A stretch of 64,000 bases of DNA from Pelomonas sp036401055. Its GTDB lineage: Bacteria; Pseudomonadota; Gammaproteobacteria; Burkholderiales; Burkholderiaceae_C. The stretch lies in the NCBI GenBank assembly GCA_036401055.1, contig DASWWC010000031.1, forward strand, positions 6,504-70,503, read 5' to 3'. The translations under genes and the position numbers were made by a program. A model generated the notes under the pieces. That model saw nothing but the letters and a program-made list of their open reading frames with translations. It had not been told where the DNA came from and did no database searches. Positions 1 through 8,159 of the stretch are shown here, piece after piece. How positions within the stretch are numbered: the first letter of the stretch is position 1; the number at the start of each line of letters is the position of its first letter.

Positions 1-1
1 G

Positions 2-229
2 TTCGCCAACCCGATCGGCATCTGGCGCCAACCGGAGAAGAGCGTGGACTTCCAGCTGACCTACAACATCAACGACCGCATGGCGTTCGACATCAGCGGC
101 GTCAACCTGACCAACGAGATGCAGCAGCAGTACTACAAGTTCGGCGACGCGGGCAGCCCCGAGTTGACCAACTTCGGTACGGTGCAGATCGGCCGCTCCG
201 TGTCGGTCGGCTTCCGCTGGAAGCTCTGA
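2..229 (+). CDS. TonB-dependent receptor, C-terminal end (partial)
   Basis: This is the 3' end of a gene that starts outside the window; the frame is open from base 2 to the TGA at 227-229. The 75 visible residues (FANPIGIWRQPEKSVDFQL, then DISGVNLTNE and a final VGFRWKL) have the alternating hydrophobic pattern and the 'NLTNE' strand typical of the last beta-strands of outer-membrane TonB-dependent receptors. Such receptors take up oligosaccharides through the outer membrane. The gene lies immediately upstream of the arabinan-degradation genes and points the same way, so arabino-oligosaccharide uptake is a reasonable inference. The plug domain and TonB box are not visible, so the substrate cannot be read from sequence. 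Confidence 0.75.
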   Translation, partial: FANPIGIWRQPEKSVDFQLTYNINDRMAFDISGVNLTNEMQQQYYKFGDAGSPELTNFGTVQIGRSVSVGFRWKL

Positions 230-258
230 TCCTGCGAGGCTGAGCTCTTCCTCGTTTC

Positions 259-295
259 GGGCGTTGCACGGGCCTCCCGGGCAACGCCCTTTTTT
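259..295 (+). terminator. Rho-independent terminator after the TonB receptor
   Basis: A perfect 9-bp inverted repeat (GGGCGTTGC at 259-267, GCAACGCCC at 281-289) is followed at once by a run of six T. It lies 30 bases after the receptor stop codon and 18 bases before the next gene. It probably limits read-through from the receptor gene into the GH43 gene rather than blocking it completely. Confidence 0.85.
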
Positions 296-312
296 ATCCT
301 GCTGTACCTCCC

Positions 313-1269
313 ATGTCGTCCGACCTGCTTGAGCCGCTGATCCGCCAGCGCGCCGACCCCCACATCACCCGCCACACCGACGGCCTGTACTACTTCACCG
401 CGTCGGTGCCGCAGTACGACCGCATCGAGATCCGCCGCGCCGCCTCCATCGAAGGCCTGGCCGACGCGCCGGCCTTCGTCGCCTGGCGCAAGCCCGACAC
501 CGGCCCGTGGTCCGAGCTGATCTGGGCGCCCGAACTGCATTTCAACCAGGGCGCCTGGTACGTTTACTTCGCCGCGGCCCACACGCGGGCGCTGGACTCC
601 CTCGGCATGTTCCAGCACCGCATGTACGCGATCCGCAACACGGCGGCCGACCCGTTCACCGGTGAATGGGAGTTCCTGGGCCAGGTGGACAGCGGCATCG
701 ACAGCTTCTGCCTCGATGCCACCACCTTCACCCACCGCGGCCAGCTCTACTACCTGTGGGCGCAGAAGGACCCGGCCATTGCCGGCAACTCCAACCTCTA
801 CATCGCGCCCATGAGCACGCCCTGGCAGTTGTCCGGCGCGCCGGTCATGCTCAGCAAGCCCGAGTTCGACTGGGAATGCCGCGGCTTCCTCGTCAACGAG
901 GGGCCGTCGGTGCTGCAACGCCACGGCAAGGTGTTCATCAGCTACTCGGCCAGCGCGACCGACGAGAACTACGCGATGGGCCTGCTGTGGGCCCTTGATA
1001 CCGCCGACCTGCTGGACCCGGCCAGCTGGCACAAGTCGGCCGAGCCGGTGATGCGCAGCTGCCGGGAAGACAGCGTGTTCGGCCCAGGCCACAACAGCTT
1101 CACCGAGGGTGCAAGCCCGGACGAGGTGCTGCTGGTCTATCACGCCCGCACTTACACCGAGATCGAGGGCGACCCGCTGTGGAACCCCGACCGCCACACA
1201 TTCGTGAAGCCCTTGCGGTGGTCCGCTGAGGGCATGCCGCTGTTTGGCCGGCCTTCTCGCCGCGATTGA
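313..1269 (+). CDS. Cytosolic GH43 family glycosidase (probable alpha-L-arabinofuranosidase)
   Basis: A 318-residue protein without a signal peptide. The five-bladed-propeller GH43 signature is visible: the general base Asp15 in the N-terminal ADPHI motif, the pKa-modulating Asp in CLDATTF, and the acid Glu in NEGPSVL, with the GPGHNSF segment typical of the family. GH43 enzymes of this type remove terminal L-arabinofuranosyl (or xylosyl) residues. The protein has a close paralogue of nearly the same length at 29782-30723 on the other strand, which also lacks a signal. Both probably trim imported oligosaccharides in the cytoplasm. Exact linkage preference cannot be read; beta-xylosidase activity is the main alternative. 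Confidence 0.85.
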   Translation: MSSDLLEPLIRQRADPHITRHTDGLYYFTASVPQYDRIEIRRAASIEGLADAPAFVAWRKPDTGPWSELIWAPELHFNQGAWYVYFAAAHTRALDSLGMFQHRMYAIRNTAADPFTGEWEFLGQVDSGIDSFCLDATTFTHRGQLYYLWAQKDPAIAGNSNLYIAPMSTPWQLSGAPVMLSKPEFDWECRGFLVNEGPSVLQRHGKVFISYSASATDENYAMGLLWALDTADLLDPASWHKSAEPVMRSCREDSVFGPGHNSFTEGASPDEVLLVYHARTYTEIEGDPLWNPDRHTFVKPLRWSAEGMPLFGRPSRRD

Positions 1270-1304
1270 TATCAAAAACAGCATCGCTTCGGGCGCGAAA
1301 TTGA

Positions 1305-1334
1305 TTGGATTGCAATTCCTGCGCGATCTAGCAT
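1305..1334 (+). promoter_or_regulatory. Candidate promoter of the arabonate dehydratase operon
   Basis: TTGGAT at 1305-1310, an 18-base spacer and TAGCAT at 1329-1334 lie about 48 bases before the dehydratase start. The same arrangement (ATTGG, 18 bases, TAG-C/G-N-T) recurs before the GH43 lipoprotein gene (6541-6570) and before the sugar-binding protein gene (12218-12247). A perfect palindrome TTGATATCAA (1266-1275) and an AAATTGAT motif (1299-1306) lie just upstream and are candidate regulator sites; ATTGATATC recurs at 12190. This is an inference from repeated patterns, not from mapped transcripts. Confidence 0.5.
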
Positions 1335-1381
1335 GTTTTCAATGCGGTATGCCGCGCGCCTGAACGACTCCGAGACAAGAC

Positions 1382-3136
1382 ATGACGACTGACGACAAGA
1401 AGAGCAAGGTCAAGCTGCGTTCCGCCGAGTGGTTCGGCACCCAGGACAAGAACGGTTTCATGTACCGCTCCTGGATGAAGAACCAGGGCATCCCCGACCA
1501 TGAGTTCCAGGGCAAGCCCATCATCGGCATCTGCAACACCTGGAGCGAGCTGACGCCCTGCAACGCCCACTTCCGCAAGCTCGCCGAGCATGTGAAGAAG
1601 GGCATCCTCGAAGCCGGTGGCTACCCGGTCGAGTTCCCGGTGTTCTCCAACGGCGAGAGCAATCTGCGCCCCACCGCCATGCTGACGCGCAACCTCGCCA
1701 GCATGGACGTGGAGGAGAGCATCCGCGGCAACCCCATCGACGCCGTCGTGCTGCTGGTCGGCTGCGACAAGACCACGCCCGCGCTGCTGATGGGCGCGGC
1801 CAGCGTGGACGTGCCGGCCATCGTTGTCACCGGCGGCCCGATGCTGAACGGCAAGCTCAACGGCAAGAACATCGGCTCGGGCACGGCCGTGTGGCAGCTG
1901 CACGAGCAGGTCAAGGCCGGCGAGATCAAGATGCACGACTTCCTGGCCGCCGAGGCCGGGCACTCGCGCTCCGCCGGTACCTGCAACACGATGGGCACGG
2001 CGTCGACGATGGCCTGCATGGCCGAGTCGCTGGGCACGTCCCTCCCGCACAACGCCGCCATCCCCGCCGTCGATGCACGCCGTTATGTGCTGGCTCACCT
2101 GTCCGGCATGCGCATCGTCGACATGGTGTGGGAAGACCTGCGCCTGTCCAAGGTGCTGACCAAGCAAGCCTTCGAGAACGCCATCCGCGTCAACGCGGCC
2201 ATCGGCGGCTCCACCAACGCCGTCATCCACCTGAAGGCCATCGCCGGCCGCATCGGCGTGGACCTGGAGCTGGAAGACTGGACCCGCATCGGCCGCGGCA
2301 CGCCCACCGTGGTGGACCTGCTGCCCTCGGGCCGCTTCCTGATGGAAGAGTTCTATTACGCCGGTGGCCTGCCGGGCGTCATCCGCCGCCTGGGCGAGGC
2401 CGGCCTGGTGCCCAACCCCGGCGCGCTGACCGTCAACGGCAAGAGCCTGTGGGACAACTGCCACGATGCGCCCATCTACGACGACGAGGTCATCCGCCCG
2501 CTGGACAAGCCGCTGATCGAAGACGGCGGCATCTGCATCCTGCGCGGCAACCTCGCGCCGCGCGGCGCTGTGCTGAAGCCCTCGGCCGCTACGCCCGAGC
2601 TGATGAAGCACCGCGGCCGTGCTGTCGTGTTCGAGAACTTCGACGACTACAAGGCCCGCATCGCCGACCCCGACCTGGACGTCGACGCCAGCTGCATCCT
2701 CGTCATGAAGAACTGCGGCCCCAAGGGCTACCCCGGCATGGCCGAGGTCGGCAACATGGGCCTGCCGCCCAAGATCCTCGCCACCGGCGTGAAGGACATG
2801 GTGCGCATCTCCGACGCGCGCATGAGCGGCACGGCCTACGGCACCGTCGTGCTGCATGTGGCGCCCGAAGCCCGTGCCGGCGGCCCGCTGGCCGTCGTGC
2901 AGGAAGGCGACTTCATCGAGCTGGACTGCGCCGCCGGCCGCCTGCACCTGGACGTGTCCGAGGAAGAGCTGGCCAAGCGCCTGGAAGCCTGGGCCGCCGC
3001 GCAGACGGTGGACCCGGCCGATGCCACCGGCTACCGCCATCTCTACGTGCAGCACGTGCTGCAGGCCGACGAGGGCTGCGACTTCGACTTTTTGCGCGGC
3101 TGCCGGGGTTCGGCCGTCCCGCGCCACTCTCACTGA
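1382..3136 (+). CDS. araC: L-arabonate dehydratase (IlvD/Edd family)
   Basis: A 584-residue member of the IlvD/Edd dehydratase family, close in length to the characterised L-arabonate dehydratases (about 580). The three cysteines that ligate the iron-sulfur cluster are at the expected places: Cys60 (SELTPCN), Cys128 (VGCDKTTPA) and Cys201 (GTCNTMGTAS). It should convert L-arabonate to 2-keto-3-deoxy-L-arabonate in the cytoplasm, step three of the non-phosphorylating L-arabinose pathway. The 2-oxoglutarate semialdehyde dehydrogenase gene follows 7 bases later, and the remaining pathway genes lie at 37-42 kb. The symbol araC used for this enzyme in some bacteria is not the E. coli regulator AraC. 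D-xylonate or D-fuconate specificity is the alternative; context favours L-arabonate. Confidence 0.9.
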   Translation: MTTDDKKSKVKLRSAEWFGTQDKNGFMYRSWMKNQGIPDHEFQGKPIIGICNTWSELTPCNAHFRKLAEHVKKGILEAGGYPVEFPVFSNGESNLRPTAMLTRNLASMDVEESIRGNPIDAVVLLVGCDKTTPALLMGAASVDVPAIVVTGGPMLNGKLNGKNIGSGTAVWQLHEQVKAGEIKMHDFLAAEAGHSRSAGTCNTMGTASTMACMAESLGTSLPHNAAIPAVDARRYVLAHLSGMRIVDMVWEDLRLSKVLTKQAFENAIRVNAAIGGSTNAVIHLKAIAGRIGVDLELEDWTRIGRGTPTVVDLLPSGRFLMEEFYYAGGLPGVIRRLGEAGLVPNPGALTVNGKSLWDNCHDAPIYDDEVIRPLDKPLIEDGGICILRGNLAPRGAVLKPSAATPELMKHRGRAVVFENFDDYKARIADPDLDVDASCILVMKNCGPKGYPGMAEVGNMGLPPKILATGVKDMVRISDARMSGTAYGTVVLHVAPEARAGGPLAVVQEGDFIELDCAAGRLHLDVSEEELAKRLEAWAAAQTVDPADATGYRHLYVQHVLQADEGCDFDFLRGCRGSAVPRHSH

Positions 3137-3143
3137 GGTTTTC

Positions 3144-4730
3144 ATGAGCAACACGATTCAAGGCCTGGCCCTGATCGGCGGCGAAGCCGTGCGCGGCAAC
3201 GGCGCGGCCTTCCAGGGTTTCGACCCCACCAAGAACGAGGCCCTGGGCCCCGACTTCCACTCGGTGGATGTCGCCCAGGTGAACCAGGCCTGTGAGCTGG
3301 CCCGCGCCGCGTTCGACGCCTTCCGCGCGACGACCGACCACGAGCGTGCCGACTTCCTGGAGCAGATCGCCGCGCAGATCCTGGCGCTGGGCGACGACCT
3401 CATCGTCCGCGCCATGGCCGAAAGCGGCCTGCCGCGCGCCCGCCTGGAAGGCGAGCGTGGCCGCACGATGAACCAGCTCAAGCTCTTCGCCGAGCTGCTG
3501 CGCGAAGGCAGCTGGCAGGACGCCCGCATCGACACCGCGTTGCCCACGCGCACGCCGCCGCGGCCGGACCTGCGCTTGCGCTTCATCGGCGTGGGCCCCG
3601 TGGCCGTGTTCGGCGCCAGCAACTTCCCGCTGGCCTTCTCGGTCGCCGGTGGCGACACTGCCTCTGCTCTCGCGGCAGGCTGCCCCGTCGTCGTCAAGGG
3701 CCACCCGGCGCACCCCGGAACGTCCGAACTCGTCGGTCGCGCCATCGTCGAGGCCGTCAAGCTGTCCAAGCTGCCGGCCGGCGTGTTCGCGCTGCTGCCC
3801 GGCAATGGCAACGACATCGGCACGGCGCTCGTGAAGCACCCCGCCATCCAGGCCGTGGGCTTCACCGGCTCGCGCGCCGGCGGCCTGGCGCTGATGGCCG
3901 TGGCTGCGGCCCGCCCGCAGCCCATCCCCGTCTACGCGGAGATGAGCAGCATCAACCCGACCATCCTGCTGCCCGGCGCACTGGCCAAGCGTGGCGCGGA
4001 GATCGCCACCGGCTTCGCCGGCTCGCTGACCATGGGCGTGGGCCAGTTCTGCACCAACCCCGGCCTGGTGCTGGGCCTGGCGGGCGCCGACTTCGACCGC
4101 TTCGCCACCGCCGCCGCCGAGGCGCTCAAGCCCGTGCCCGCCGCCACCATGCTGACGCCCGGCATCGCTGGCGCCTACCAGCGTGGTGAAGCGGCGCTGG
4201 CCGGCCAGCCACAGGTGGACGCGCTGCTGCGCGGCCAGTCTGCCGCCTGCACCGGCGCGCCCAGCCTGTTCAAGACCACCGGCGCGGCCTTCCTGGCCAA
4301 CCACGCGATGCAGTCCGAGATCTTTGGCCCCACGTCGCTGCTGGTGGCTTGCCAGGATGAGGCCGAACTGCTGGCCGTCATCGAGGGCCTGGAAGGCCAA
4401 CTGACCGCCACGCTGCAGCTGCAAGACGACGACGAGGCCGACCTCGCCATCGCCCGCGCGCTGCTGCCGGCGCTGGAGCGCAAGGTCGGCCGCATCCTGG
4501 CCAACGGCTTCCCGACCGGCGTGGAGGTGTCCACGGCCATGGTGCACGGCGGCCCCTTCCCGGCCACCAGCGACGGCCGCAGCAGCTCCGTCGGCACGGC
4601 GGCCATCCAGCGCTTCCTGCGCCCGGTCAGCTACCAGAACCTGCCGCGTGCGCTGCTGCCGGCGGTGCTGCGCGAGCCCAACGAGCGTGGTGTCTGGCGC
4701 CGCCGTGACGGCGCCCTCACCCGAAATTGA
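3144..4730 (+). CDS. araE: 2-oxoglutarate semialdehyde dehydrogenase
   Basis: A 528-residue aldehyde dehydrogenase that oxidises alpha-ketoglutaric semialdehyde to 2-oxoglutarate, the last step of the non-phosphorylating arabinose pathway. The start at 3144 lies 7 bases after the dehydratase stop; the open frame extends further upstream but only as a shadow of the dehydratase gene. Visible hallmarks are GASNFPLAFSVAGGDTASALA (cofactor-binding region), the catalytic-base region YAEMSSINP and the nucleophile Cys303 in GQFCTNPG. The FPLAFS/GGDTASAL and NPTILLP signatures match the KGSADH branch of the superfamily rather than betaine or succinate semialdehyde dehydrogenases. The symbol follows Azospirillum usage and is an assignment by role. 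Confidence 0.88.
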   Translation: MSNTIQGLALIGGEAVRGNGAAFQGFDPTKNEALGPDFHSVDVAQVNQACELARAAFDAFRATTDHERADFLEQIAAQILALGDDLIVRAMAESGLPRARLEGERGRTMNQLKLFAELLREGSWQDARIDTALPTRTPPRPDLRLRFIGVGPVAVFGASNFPLAFSVAGGDTASALAAGCPVVVKGHPAHPGTSELVGRAIVEAVKLSKLPAGVFALLPGNGNDIGTALVKHPAIQAVGFTGSRAGGLALMAVAAARPQPIPVYAEMSSINPTILLPGALAKRGAEIATGFAGSLTMGVGQFCTNPGLVLGLAGADFDRFATAAAEALKPVPAATMLTPGIAGAYQRGEAALAGQPQVDALLRGQSAACTGAPSLFKTTGAAFLANHAMQSEIFGPTSLLVACQDEAELLAVIEGLEGQLTATLQLQDDDEADLAIARALLPALERKVGRILANGFPTGVEVSTAMVHGGPFPATSDGRSSSVGTAAIQRFLRPVSYQNLPRALLPAVLREPNERGVWRRRDGALTRN

Positions 4731-4739
4731 AGCCCCTCG

Positions 4740-4758
4740 GCCAGGGCTTTGCCCTGGC
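4740..4758 (+). terminator. Intergenic hairpin between dehydrogenase and GH51 genes
   Basis: A perfect 8-bp stem GCCAGGGC/GCCCTGGC with a TTT loop begins 10 bases after the dehydrogenase stop codon. There is no T-run after it, so it is more likely an mRNA-stabilising or attenuating hairpin than a full terminator. The remaining intergenic sequence to 4870 is GC-rich and repetitive in style, with no gene. Confidence 0.45.
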
Positions 4759-4887
4759 TGGTCCCCCAAGGGGACGGCGATGCTCGCCGGATCGACCGGC
4801 AAGCACATCGCCAAAGCGGGCCGGCTTGGGGCGGCCCGGCGCTCGGCCCGAAGAGGCCAGATAGACAAACCAAAGGAGACAAGACAG

Positions 4888-6429
4888 ATGAAGAAGCAAC
4901 TGCTGGCCCTCGTGGCCACGCTGGTGGTGGGCGCAGGCGCGCATGCCGCCGACATCAAGGTCGTCGTCAGCGCCGACCAGCCCGGCCCGGTCATCCACCG
5001 CAACATCTACGGCCAGTTTGCCGAGCACCTGGGCACCGGCATCTACGAAGGCATGTGGGTGGGCCCCGAGTCCAAGATCCCCAACGTGCGCGGCTGGCGC
5101 AAGGACGTGGTCAATGCGCTGAAGGAGCTGAAGGTGCCGCTGGTGCGCTGGCCCGGCGGCTGCTTCGCCGACGAGTACCACTGGCGTGACGGCATCGGCC
5201 CGCGCAACAAGCGCCCGGTCAAGGTCAACACCCACTGGGGTGGCGTGCCCGAGAACAACGCCGTCGGCACGCACGAGTTCTTCGACCTGGTCGAGCAGCT
5301 GGGCGCCGAGGCCTACGTGAACGCCAACGTCGGCACCGGCACACCGCAGGAAGCGGCCGAGTGGCTGGAGTACATGACCGGCGAGGGCAACGCCACCATC
5401 GTCGAGCAGCGCCGCAAGAACGGCCGTGACAAGCCTTTCCGCGTCCACTACTACGCGCTGGGCAACGAAGCCTGGGGCTGCGGCGGCAACATGCGGCCGG
5501 AGTACTACGCCGACATCTACCGGCACTGGGCCACCTTCCTGAAGACGCCGGCGCACAACCGTCCCATCCTCATCGCCAGCGGCGGCAACGGCATGCAGAC
5601 CGAGTGGACCGAGGCCTTGAGCAAGGGCGTGCCCAATGTCCAGGCCATCTCCCACCATGCCTACACCCTGCCCACGTCCAACTGGGAGAAGAAGGGCGCA
5701 GCCGTGGGTTTCCCGGAGAGCGAATGGGTCTCGACGCTGGGCAACGTCCAGAACATCGAAGCCATGATCAAGGCCAACAAGGCCGTGCTCGACAAGAACG
5801 ACCCGGCCAAGAAGATCGGCTTCTACTTCGACGAGTGGGGCAGCTGGTACGACCCCGATCCCGGCAGCAACCCCGGCTTCCTGGTCCAGCGCAACACGCT
5901 GCGTGACGCGCTGCTGGCGGCGCTGCACTTCAACGTCTTCCATGCCCATGCCGACCGCGTGCACATGACCAACATCGCTCAGATGGTCAACGTGCTGCAG
6001 GCCATGATCCTCACCAGCAAGGACAAGCTGGTGCTGACGCCTACCTACCACGCGTTCAAGCTCTACACGCCCTTCCAGGACGCGACCTCGCTGCCCGTCA
6101 AGGTCGAGAACAACCCGACCTACAAGGTCGACAAGTTCGAGATGCCGGGCTTGAGCGTGACTGCGGGTCGCGGCAAGGACGGCAAGCTCTGGGTGGGCCT
6201 GGTGAACGCCAACGCGACGAAGCCCGCGGAGCTGGACCTCCAGGTGGGCACGGCCACGCCGAAGTCCGTCAAGGGCCAGGTGTTGACCGCCGGCGCGATG
6301 GACGCGCAGAACGAGCTGGGCAAGGCGCCGCAGGTGCTGCCGCAGCCGTTCGAGGCGCAGTCGGCCAACGGCAAGCTGACCATCAAGCTGCCGGCCAAGT
6401 CCATCGTCGTGGTCGCCGTCGAGGGCTGA
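4888..6429 (+). CDS. Secreted GH51 alpha-L-arabinofuranosidase
   Basis: A 513-residue GH51 enzyme. The start at 4888 is chosen because it follows a good Shine-Dalgarno (AAAGGAGAC) and gives a clean signal peptide ending GAGAHA before ADIKVVV; the frame stays open upstream without coding character. The acid/base is Glu194 in YALGNEAWG and the nucleophile is Glu316 in YFDEWGSWYDP, both in the family's usual context. It should release terminal alpha-L-arabinofuranose from arabinan or arabinoxylan oligosaccharides in the periplasm or outside. The second GH51 of this window (30720-32246) lacks a signal, so the two enzymes divide the work between compartments. Confidence 0.92.
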   Translation: MKKQLLALVATLVVGAGAHAADIKVVVSADQPGPVIHRNIYGQFAEHLGTGIYEGMWVGPESKIPNVRGWRKDVVNALKELKVPLVRWPGGCFADEYHWRDGIGPRNKRPVKVNTHWGGVPENNAVGTHEFFDLVEQLGAEAYVNANVGTGTPQEAAEWLEYMTGEGNATIVEQRRKNGRDKPFRVHYYALGNEAWGCGGNMRPEYYADIYRHWATFLKTPAHNRPILIASGGNGMQTEWTEALSKGVPNVQAISHHAYTLPTSNWEKKGAAVGFPESEWVSTLGNVQNIEAMIKANKAVLDKNDPAKKIGFYFDEWGSWYDPDPGSNPGFLVQRNTLRDALLAALHFNVFHAHADRVHMTNIAQMVNVLQAMILTSKDKLVLTPTYHAFKLYTPFQDATSLPVKVENNPTYKVDKFEMPGLSVTAGRGKDGKLWVGLVNANATKPAELDLQVGTATPKSVKGQVLTAGAMDAQNELGKAPQVLPQPFEAQSANGKLTIKLPAKSIVVVAVEG

Positions 6430-6447
6430 TTCCGCTGTACCCGCAAC

Positions 6448-6480
6448 CCCGGGCTGGTCCCTGTGAACAGCCCGGGCTTT
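6448..6480 (+). terminator. Probable terminator after the GH51 gene
   Basis: A perfect 9-bp inverted repeat (CCCGGGCTG at 6448-6456, CAGCCCGGG at 6468-6476) with an 11-base loop and a short CTTT tail follows the GH51 stop codon by about 18 bases. The tail is weak, so termination may be partial. A candidate promoter for the next gene lies just downstream. Confidence 0.6.
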
Positions 6481-6540
6481 GCCGTGCACGACGGCCGCGG
6501 CGGCATATCGAAACCGGGATCGAGAAAGCCCGGAATGTCA

Positions 6541-6570
6541 TTGGTGTGAGCTGGCGCGGCCTCCTAGGCT
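6541..6570 (+). promoter_or_regulatory. Candidate promoter of the GH43 lipoprotein gene
   Basis: TTGGTG at 6541-6546, an 18-base spacer and TAGGCT at 6565-6570. The TCATTGGT string around the -35 position also occurs at 12216-12223 in front of the sugar-binding protein gene. The site lies downstream of a terminator-like hairpin and about 37 bases before the start codon, as expected for a promoter. Confidence 0.45.
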
Positions 6571-6607
6571 GTGCCGCCTCATCACGATGCCAACAGGAGA
6601 CAAGACC

Positions 6608-8158
6608 ATGGCACTGCACAAGCGCCGCGACATCCTTGCGGGCACGGCCGCGCTCGCCCTCACCGCCTGCGGCGGCGGCGGCGGTGGCAGCAGCCCCTCG
6701 CCGGCCCCCAGCCCGATCACGCCGCCCCCTCCGCCGCCTCCTCCGCCTCCTCCTCCGCCGCCTCCGCCGGCACCCGCGCCGGCCGTGAGCTTCACCAACG
6801 CATCGGTGCACGACCCGTCCGTCATCAAGGCCGACGGCCAGTTCTACGTGTTCGGCTCCCACCTGGCCGCGGCGAAGACGCCCGACCTGCTGAACTGGAC
6901 CAAGATCGGCGACGGCGTCAACAACGCCAACCCCATCTTCGGCAACAAGGTCACCACCGAGCTGGCCGAGACGCTGGCCTGGGCCGAGACGACCACGCTG
7001 TGGGCGCCCGACGTGACCCGGCTCGCCGACGGCAAGTTCTACATGTACTACTGCGCCTGCAAGGGCGACTCGCCACGCTCGGCGTTGGGGCTGGCCGTGG
7101 CCGACAAGGTGGACGGCCCCTACGTCAACAAGCAGATCCTGCTGAAGTCGGGGCAATGGGGCCTGCCCAGCGAGGACGGCACCGTGTACGACGCCACCAA
7201 GCATCCCAATGCGGTGGACCCGGCCGTGTTCGCCGATGCGACGGGCAAGCTGTGGATGGTCTACGGCTCTTACTCGGGTGGCATCTTCATCCTGCAGCTC
7301 AACGCGACGACCGGCGTGCCGCTGGACGGTCAGGGCTATGGTAAGCACCTGATGGGCGGCAACCATGCGCGCATCGAAGGCGCCTACATCCTCTACAGCC
7401 CCGAGAGCCAGTACTACTACCTGTTCGTCTCCTTCGGCGGCCTCGGTGCCGGCACCGACGGTGGCTACAACGTGCGCGTCGCGCGCTCGCGCAACCCCGA
7501 CGGCCCCTATGTGGACGGCGCGGGCAAGGACATGTCTACCGTCAAGGGCGCGGCCGGCACGGTGTTCGACGACGCCAGCATCACGCCGCACGGCATGAAG
7601 CTGATGGGCGCGCACCAGTTCGCCAACGCCACCGGCGAGACCGGCACGGCGCTGGGCTACGTCTCGCCCGGCCACAACTCGGCCTACTACGACGCGGCGA
7701 CCAAGCAGTACTTCATGATCTTCCACACGCGCTTCCCCGGCACCGGCGAGGCGCACGAGATCCGCACGCACGAGATGCACCTGAACGAAGACGGCTGGCC
7801 GGTCATCGCGCCGCTGCGTTATGCACCGCTGAGCCTGGCCAGCCCGGCGCAGACGGCCGACGTGAGCGCCGCCCAGGCGGCAGGCACGTACAAGCTGGTC
7901 AACCACGCCAAGGACATCGCGGCCGCCCCCAAGGCGTCCATCAACGTGACGCTGAACGCCGACGGCACGGTGACCGGCGGCGTGACCGGCACCTGGGTGC
8001 ACAAGGGCAGCAACAAACTCAGCGTGGTGAGCGGCGGCGTGACCTATTCGGGCGTACTGTCCCGGCAGTGGAATACCAACGCGAGTGCTTTCGTCGTGAG
8101 CTTCTCCGCCCTCTCTGCCGGCGGTGTGTCGTTGTGGGCCATCCGTACCGGAGCTTGA
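6608..8158 (+). CDS. GH43 endo-1,5-alpha-L-arabinanase, lipoprotein
   Basis: A 516-residue lipoprotein. The chosen start has an upstream AGGAGAC; an ATG seven codons earlier is possible but would spoil the signal. The lipobox LTAC puts the lipid-bearing cysteine at Cys21, followed by a glycine/serine stretch and a pure proline run of about 16 residues as a rigid spacer from the membrane. The GH43 catalytic domain follows with HDPSVI (base), AVDPAVF (second Asp) and RIEGAYIL (acid). The last 110 residues form a beta-rich domain like the C-terminal domain seen in secreted endo-arabinanases. Predicted role: cutting the arabinan backbone at the cell surface or in the periplasm. The stop codon overlaps the region of the GH127 start. 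Confidence 0.85.
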   Translation: MALHKRRDILAGTAALALTACGGGGGGSSPSPAPSPITPPPPPPPPPPPPPPPPAPAPAVSFTNASVHDPSVIKADGQFYVFGSHLAAAKTPDLLNWTKIGDGVNNANPIFGNKVTTELAETLAWAETTTLWAPDVTRLADGKFYMYYCACKGDSPRSALGLAVADKVDGPYVNKQILLKSGQWGLPSEDGTVYDATKHPNAVDPAVFADATGKLWMVYGSYSGGIFILQLNATTGVPLDGQGYGKHLMGGNHARIEGAYILYSPESQYYYLFVSFGGLGAGTDGGYNVRVARSRNPDGPYVDGAGKDMSTVKGAAGTVFDDASITPHGMKLMGAHQFANATGETGTALGYVSPGHNSAYYDAATKQYFMIFHTRFPGTGEAHEIRTHEMHLNEDGWPVIAPLRYAPLSLASPAQTADVSAAQAAGTYKLVNHAKDIAAAPKASINVTLNADGTVTGGVTGTWVHKGSNKLSVVSGGVTYSGVLSRQWNTNASAFVVSFSALSAGGVSLWAIRTGA

Positions 8159-8159
8159 T

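Noticed and set aside
1328..3154. 608-residue open frame antisense to the arabonate dehydratase
   Set aside because: It is a by-product of GC-rich codon bias opposite a well-supported gene; its translation is repetitive in Ala, Gly, Val, His and Arg and shows no domain.
2913..5006. 697-residue antisense open frame across the semialdehyde dehydrogenase
   Set aside because: Runs across two convincing genes and an intergenic gap, with low-complexity composition; a shadow.
6721..6775. CCT/CCG repeat considered as a CRISPR-like or satellite repeat
   Set aside because: It is in frame and codes a proline spacer in a lipoprotein; there are no spacers or repeat units of CRISPR size.
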